In this document: positions 58,514-64,000 of the stretch, piece after piece | How positions within the stretch are numbered: the first letter of the stretch is position 1 | Layout: the number at the start of each line of letters is the position of its first letter | Source of the DNA: Gryganskiella cystojenkinii | Lineage: Eukaryota > Mortierellomycota > Mortierellomycetes > Mortierellales > Mortierellaceae | NCBI GenBank assembly: GCA_015852425.1 | Contig: JAAAIG010000048.1 | Span: forward strand, 8,052 to 72,051 | DNA length: 64,000 nt | Direction of reading: 5' to 3' | Translations under genes and position numbers: made by a program | The notes under the pieces: model-generated | Told to the model about the DNA's origin: nothing | What the model saw: the letters and a program-made list of their open reading frames with translations, nothing else | Databases searched by the model: none

Positions 58514-61500
58514 CTCTTCCCAAAAGATCGTCCGTCCCACGATTTACCCCTATGCAAAATACGGTGCGGAGCTAATTATTCAAAGAAGAATGAAGGAGTA
58601 GAGAAGAAGAGAAAGCTGGTCAGTTGAGAGTCGTTGATAACGTCAGGAAATAGCGAAACGGAACAGGAGCGTATTCTTGGATCGAACAAAGTTGAAATGA
58701 CAAGGCTGCAATGCAGCATCAATATAAAAAAAGAGTATAAAAAAGGGACAGAATAAATCTCATAAATCTGTGGTCCTTGTCGATAAAGATCAGAGGGGTG
58801 ATTTCATACATGCGGACCAAATGAGGAAAATAAAGTGGTCGAGTCAAGACGAGTTGCACTGGGGAAGGGATGAAAGGACTACAGGTAGAGGGAGGGGTTG
58901 GGTGGAGACAGAGGGAGTAAGAAAAATGTTAAATTGGCGGAAAGGAATGATGATGAAATCCAATAGCCTTTGGAAGGAGAAAAGAGAAGGGAAGGGGAGA
59001 AAAGGCAAAAGGGAAGAAAAATAGGCAATAGTGGGTAAAAAAACGATGTGTCTGAGTTTGTAGTCAAGCTTTTGGGCATGTTATCAAAAAATAAGGTCCC
59101 AGGTTGTTGACGGAGAGGGGTGGTCTGGGGGAGTGAGGTGGAGAATATGTCGGACAAAAAGCCCGATTTTTATACGATGCAAAGCTCAACTTTACAAACA
59201 TACAACTGCCGTCCTGCTACATGACCATGGACGAAAGGGGGGGACCACGAAGTAAACAGGAAAAAGGGAGAAAGTCAACAGAAAAAAACAAAAGAAAAAA
59301 TGATTGCCGGAAGGGTAAATCGAACGAGGGTCTGGAGAAGAAAAAGTGAGGCAAAATTGAAGAGAGTAGGATCCAAACGAGGAGGCCGATCGGGTGAACA
59401 GCGTGCGAGCACAGAAAAAAAACCAGAGAGGAAGGCGGGAAAGAAGAAATCGATGACACAAGGAAGAGGATGTTTGGTGGCAAGCACCCAGTGCAAGGGC
59501 CTACTTGAAGTTTTTTTCCTCTGTGATCAAGATTTCTTTGTGTTTCCCTTTTCAGCTTATTTTTTGTTCAGGCGTGCATAAAGAGACAAAGGGACGACGG
59601 GCCAAACACAATCAACGAATGCAACCAAACAAACAAATAGCACCAAAAGAAAAACAAACAACAAACAATTGACGAAAAGAGATTACAAAGAAACGCACAG
59701 AGTCTTTGTTCAGTAGATTGGAGGATTGGAGAGAGAGAGAGGAGTGGGAACCATGCGAGCTCGTGGAGGGAAAGGGACAGCAGAGAAAGGAACCAAAAAA
59801 ATGAAGAGAAAAAAGTGAGAGAGAGGGAGAGAGATCCAAAAGGGTGGCTCGATAGCAAAGATCCGACGGAAAACGGAGAAGAAACAAAATCTGCCTAAAA
59901 TTGTTTTGGCGCTGAGCGTTTTGATCCCTCGGGAGTCATCGATGGAACGTTGCAACAGTCCTCTTTTCCTTTCCTTCCTGCAAACATGGTAATTGAGGCG
60001 TTCAAGTAGGAGGAAGTGAGGTGAATGAACGAACATCACAAAAAAGGAGGCAAAAAGGTGTGGAACATTGGACCGGGATCCGATCTCCCCTCAATTGAAT
60101 AGGAATGGAAGACATTCAAACAAAAACAAAAAAAAGCAGAAATTAAAAGCACAAACAAAAAGGCGGAAGAAGAACCGAAGTTCCTTTACAAACGTTACAA
60201 AAGAAAGATAAAGGGAGGCATCGAATGTGCGATGGGACGTCGATTGTTCCCGAGCTGAGCAACACGGGGCAAGTATTCAGGAGAAACAAGGAGAGAAACA
60301 ACAACGACAACAACAATAAAAAATAAAAGATTGCAAGGCTTCTGCAGGAAGAAGGAAAGAAAAATGATCCAAAAAAAATGTTAAGGGAGAGAGATCGATT
60401 ATTACCCAAGGTCCATGGACGCCACTGTGCGCACCGTCTTTTTGTTGTTCTCGTTTTTCTGTTGGAACGATGCACGGAAGATGTCAGGAGAGAGCGAAGG
60501 ACCGAGGGAAGAAAAAATTGTTGTGTGAGAACATATGCATCGAAATGGAATGGAAGATGGGAGAGAGCGAGAAGAAAAAAAAGGGAGGGAAAATGGCAAA
60601 ACAACAAAAGTGGTAGAGAGAAAAAGGATCGAAAAAAGAGCGGTCGAAAATGGATGGTAGAGCATCGGCGTTGCCCAACATGGCATGGAAAAAAAGAATA
60701 AAAATGTGACGAACTGGAAGGCTGTCTGCAGCTCCAGGTCGACTGTTGTTCTCGGAAAGAAATTACCTCCAGTTTTGGCTCCCTCGCTCATGCCATTTAT
60801 GATAGAAAAATGGAGGGAAAAACATCACAGTCTCAAAAAGAAGTGGCAATCGAAAGAGAACGAAAACTTCACCAAAGAGAAGAGAATGGGAAGAGGAAAG
60901 AAGAAACAATTTGAACAGTTGACACGAAAACAACACGCTTGGGAGAAGTGGCAGGAGGAAGTGGATGAAAAAACACACACAAACAACAAATTTTTAAAAA
61001 AAAAGGTTTAAAAAAAGGAAACGGCAGGTGCGGGAGGGAAGTGCAAAAACTGGAATCCGGATGAACAATGTGGATAAAGGATTAGGATAAGTATGTACCC
61101 GAGGAATGGCGTTGCACACAAGTGACCCAAGAATGAAGATAGGTCAAGCTGTCGAGGTGAGCAGACACGAAAAATGCTGGCTGACTTGTAAAGGCGACCC
61201 AAGAAGAACACGGGTGAAATTAAGAAGGATGAAGAGGAGTGAGAGTGAAAGAGAAGAAAAAAGGCAAAAAAGAGAAAGAAAAAAAACGATCCCGGATGGA
61301 AAAGAAAGAGTTAAAAGGTACAAAGGGCGGTAGTACACACTTACGTTCAATGTAGCGATGGCGTGAAAGGCTTCAAAGGGACAGCCGCCGCGATCGGGAA
61401 TTGTCGTTCTGCTGTTTGTCGTTGTCAGCGAGTCTTGGGCTGTCCGACTTTGGAAAAGCTTGTACTAGGTTTAGATGGCTCTGGATACCGCTCGCTAGAA

Positions 61501-63684
61501 AGACTGAGAAAAAGAAGGAAGATACCACAATGAGTTTTTTGAGTTGTTCATGGGAAAAATGAGCTGTGAAGTGACGAAGAATGAACAGCGATGAAGAAAA
61601 ATGACAAAGCGGACGATGTTTATGGGTGTTGTTCTTGATAAAGAGGATTGAATAAAACAAAAAGAAAAAAAAAATGAACACGAAAAGAAAAACGCACAAT
61701 CATCCCGCGCAAAAAAACAATTTGCACAGAGATGCACCTCACACGATTGCACGCACGGAAAAAATAAAAGCTCCAAAGCATTGAAATATCTGATTGAATT
61801 GGAATAGACGAGCCAGCTCGCTTGCTTGTCTGCTCGGCAATTGCGTTTATCACAACAGAGCAGTTCCCGTTGTTATTTTCCGACTTCCTCTCATCGCATC
61901 GGCCACCAGGTCGGAAAAGAGTGATTATTATCATTACAGTCTTAGGTGAAAAGAAAATGAAGCCAGAGCCTAAAATAGGCAGGAAAGAAGAAAAAACATA
62001 GAAGCAAAACACCAAATCCTTCTTGAGGGGGAAAGAGTGATTGATTTGCCACCGAACGAACGCATTGCCGAGATTATTGATCCCAAAATGAAAAACTGGG
62101 TCAAAAGGGTCCAGACCAAAGCGCGGATCGACGTCCCCAAAACAAAACACTGTCGATTACGCAGATGTTGATTGATTGTGAATGAACTTGAAACAAACCC
62201 CATCCACCGACCAACGGACACACGACGTTTTTGGACAATTTGAAGACAAAGAAAGATAGGAGAGAGGGTTCACTCCTGAGTAACACCCTGTGTCTGTGTG
62301 CACGAACACTTTTTTTTTTTTTGGTTCTGTTTCTCAACATTCCAGGACTCGAACAGAAAATTTTGCTGCAGCTTCTCCATATAGGAAAGAACCAGGGGCG
62401 GAACGTACAACAAACGGTTGTAATGTTTGACATGAGAAGAAATAAGCGGACAGAATAGCACTCAAAAAAGGCAGGAAGGAGATTGTTTAAAGTGAAATGT
62501 GTCCACTCTTTTTGTGTTTACTATCAACAAAAAAACGCGATTGTTGGCACAACTGCATGTTGATAGCATTTAGATGATTGGGATGTTGGGCTGCATGGCA
62601 CAAGGATGAAAGGAGGATGGGCAAATAAAAACAAAAAGTAGGGTTTTGTGTGTTTCGTGTTGGATGGAGGGGGCAACGGTGAGAGCGAGTGAGTGATGTT
62701 GGATGTCTTCGTGCGATAATGATCGATCATTGTGCGTCTGTGTGTTCGATTGTGATGGTGATGTGAAATGATTTTTTGATATGTGATTCTCTCTTTTCTT
62801 GTTGAGCAAAAGTCAATACCAAAAGAGGAGAAGAAAGCACAGGGACAAAAAAGAAAGGAAAAGGCGAAGGAGAAGGGAAGGCGTAATGTAACGAACGTAA
62901 CGTAACGCAACGCAAATCAACGAAAGAAAAACTCTCTTTTTTTGTTTTGCTTGCCGAGAAACAAGACTAAAGGAGATCCCTTGATTATTTCAATTGTGCT
63001 GCGTCGATGAACGTGGTGAAGCACAAAGTTCCAGGAAAAGAAGCAAAAACAAAAGCGGTTGCGCTTGCGTGTGTGTGTGTGTGTGTGAAAGGGTCTTTGA
63101 GTTTTGTTTTGTGTGGGGATTGTGTGGGGATGGTGTGTGCGGTTGTGCGAGGCGTGTTGTGTATATATGAATACGTGTGTGCGTGTCTTTCTGGTATCTG
63201 TGGGTGTTGCCTGTGTGTGTGTGGGGAAACAACAGGCTAATGCTTTGGATTTGGTTGGTTGGTGGTGGTGGACGTACATTTGTTGAATGCTGTGTGCTGA
63301 GTGATCAGTGGCAAGTGGACAAAAAAAAGCGGCAGGGTTCGAGCGCAAGGACCAGGGGGCACAAGAAAATAGATTATATAAACAGCAGGGATGGTGAGTT
63401 GCAATTTCTTTACGTTCTGGTTGCGGAGGGGAAAAAGGTTGAGCGTCGTCGAAGGTGCGAAGAGAGATAGAGAGTGTGTGTAAATGGCAAAAGGGGATTT
63501 GCGTTGTTTTTTGTCAGGTTGTCGAAGGAAGTAAAGGAACAAAAAGGAAAGAAAGAGGAAAGAAAAAGAGAGGGAAAAAGGAACCGAGGAAAAGGAAAGG
63601 AGTAGAAGAAGAAAAGAAGAAGGAAAAAGGAAAAGAAGCAGAACCACGACCGACAGAGAACAAAAAGAAAAAGAACGTTGTCAT
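58514..63684. other. Long purine-rich non-coding region
   Basis: About 5.2 kb with no supportable gene. The plus strand is strongly G/A-rich (GAAAGAAAA, GAGAGAG near 59728-59742 and 59815-59832), so the minus strand is CT-rich, as in the leaders elsewhere in this window. A consensus GTAAGT donor lies on the minus strand near 61345, a T-run near 62310, and TG arrays at 63068-63088. It may be a very long promoter/leader for the minus-strand HSF gene, 3' sequence of the next gene, or hold an unrecognised non-coding RNA. Confidence 0.4.
63068..63088 (+). repeat. TG microsatellite
   Basis: Alternating TG run, followed over the next 170 bp by more TG-rich degenerate sequence. Confidence 0.8.
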
Positions 63685-63837
63685 CTAGTCAAGTGTAATG
63701 TACTGCTCGTCAATGGTCAAATAGAGATCGTCCATCAATGGATTTCTCTTTTTTTTTGAACCTTTGGGCATTTTGGGGGAAGAAAATGGCACGGTGGAGG
63801 TATTCAATAACCTTATTTCATTATCTTTCTTGCTTCT
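63685..63837 (-). CDS. Possible terminal exon of a gene extending beyond the right edge
   Basis: On the minus strand a frame is open from 63837 to a TAG at 63685-63687. It ends with a coding-like sequence: a basic patch PKGSKKKRNP, then LMDDLYLTIDEQYITLD at the C-terminus. An internal ATG at 63771 would give only 28 aa, so a C-terminal exon of a gene to the right is more likely. No good YAG acceptor is visible; the nearest candidates are AAG. T-rich sequence follows the stop, as expected for a 3' flank. I do not recognise the product. Confidence 0.3.
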   Translation of the reverse strand, partial: RSKKDNEIRLLNTSTVPFSSPKMPKGSKKKRNPLMDDLYLTIDEQYITLD

Positions 63838-64000
63838 TCAATTCAGTCGCTCGTATTGTAAAATTTGTTCAATCGTATTTTTTTATTCCAACAAATCCAA
63901 ATCCCACTCAATTTCTATTATTTTTTTATTTTCTCATTTCAATCGTTCTCCTTCGAGTCTGCTGTTGTAGCGCGACCATTCCCTCGTCACCATCATAACT

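Noticed and set aside
63336..63360. GGTTCGA-like box as part of a tRNA gene
   Set aside because: No matching acceptor stem, A box or anticodon arm could be drawn around it.

Overview
This is eukaryotic nuclear DNA from a filamentous fungus. The coding regions are interrupted by GT-AG introns, mostly about 60-170 bp. Proteins have long Ser/Pro/Gln-rich disordered tails, and gene starts follow long CT-rich leaders. The gene content (UDP-glucuronate decarboxylase, a Vilse-type WW-MyTH4-RhoGAP, F-box/LRR, a kinase-fold/ankyrin fusion, a multi-KH protein, a fungal MscL) suggests an early-diverging lineage such as Mortierellomycotina. That placement is an inference from style and content, not from a search. 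I see no rRNA, tRNA, CRISPR array, intact transposon or virus.

Layout, left to right: a very large arrestin-fold protein (-, 968-7223); a TMX2-like ER thioredoxin (+, 7999-9179); UDP-xylose synthase (+, 10607-12301); an RRM/zinc-knuckle SR-type splicing factor (-, 13232-14418), divergent by only 215 bp from a SWI3/RSC8/SMARCC-type remodeler subunit (+, 14634-18101); an F-box/LRR protein (+, 20844-22420); coatomer epsilon (-, 22874-24213) and an Mtf2-like mitochondrial protein (-, 24440-26617); a WW-WW-MyTH4-RhoGAP protein (+, 28135-31426); a protein with two forkhead-like winged helices (+, 32454-34466); a predicted pseudokinase fused to ankyrin-like repeats (+, 37673-40943); a multi-KH RNA-binding protein (+, 43226-49495); an MscL mechanosensitive channel with a Cys4 tail (+, 50784-52314), convergent with a ubiquitin-like/BAG co-chaperone (-, 52511 to about 53552); and an HSF-family transcription factor (-, 54573-58321). 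The right end (58322-63684) is about 5 kb of purine-rich, apparently non-coding DNA. It is followed by a possible 3' end of a minus-strand gene that runs off the window.

These genes are not an operon or an obvious biosynthetic cluster. Most are housekeeping or signalling genes: secretory pathway, splicing, chromatin, Rho signalling, stress. I rebuilt exons by eye from splice consensus, reading-frame continuity and protein-family continuity. For every multi-exon model below, except where stated, the exon lengths sum to a multiple of three. The most interesting items are the MscL channel with its Cys4 tail, the pseudokinase-ankyrin fusion, the twin divergent forkhead-like domains, and an 18-nt microexon inside the HSF DNA-binding domain.
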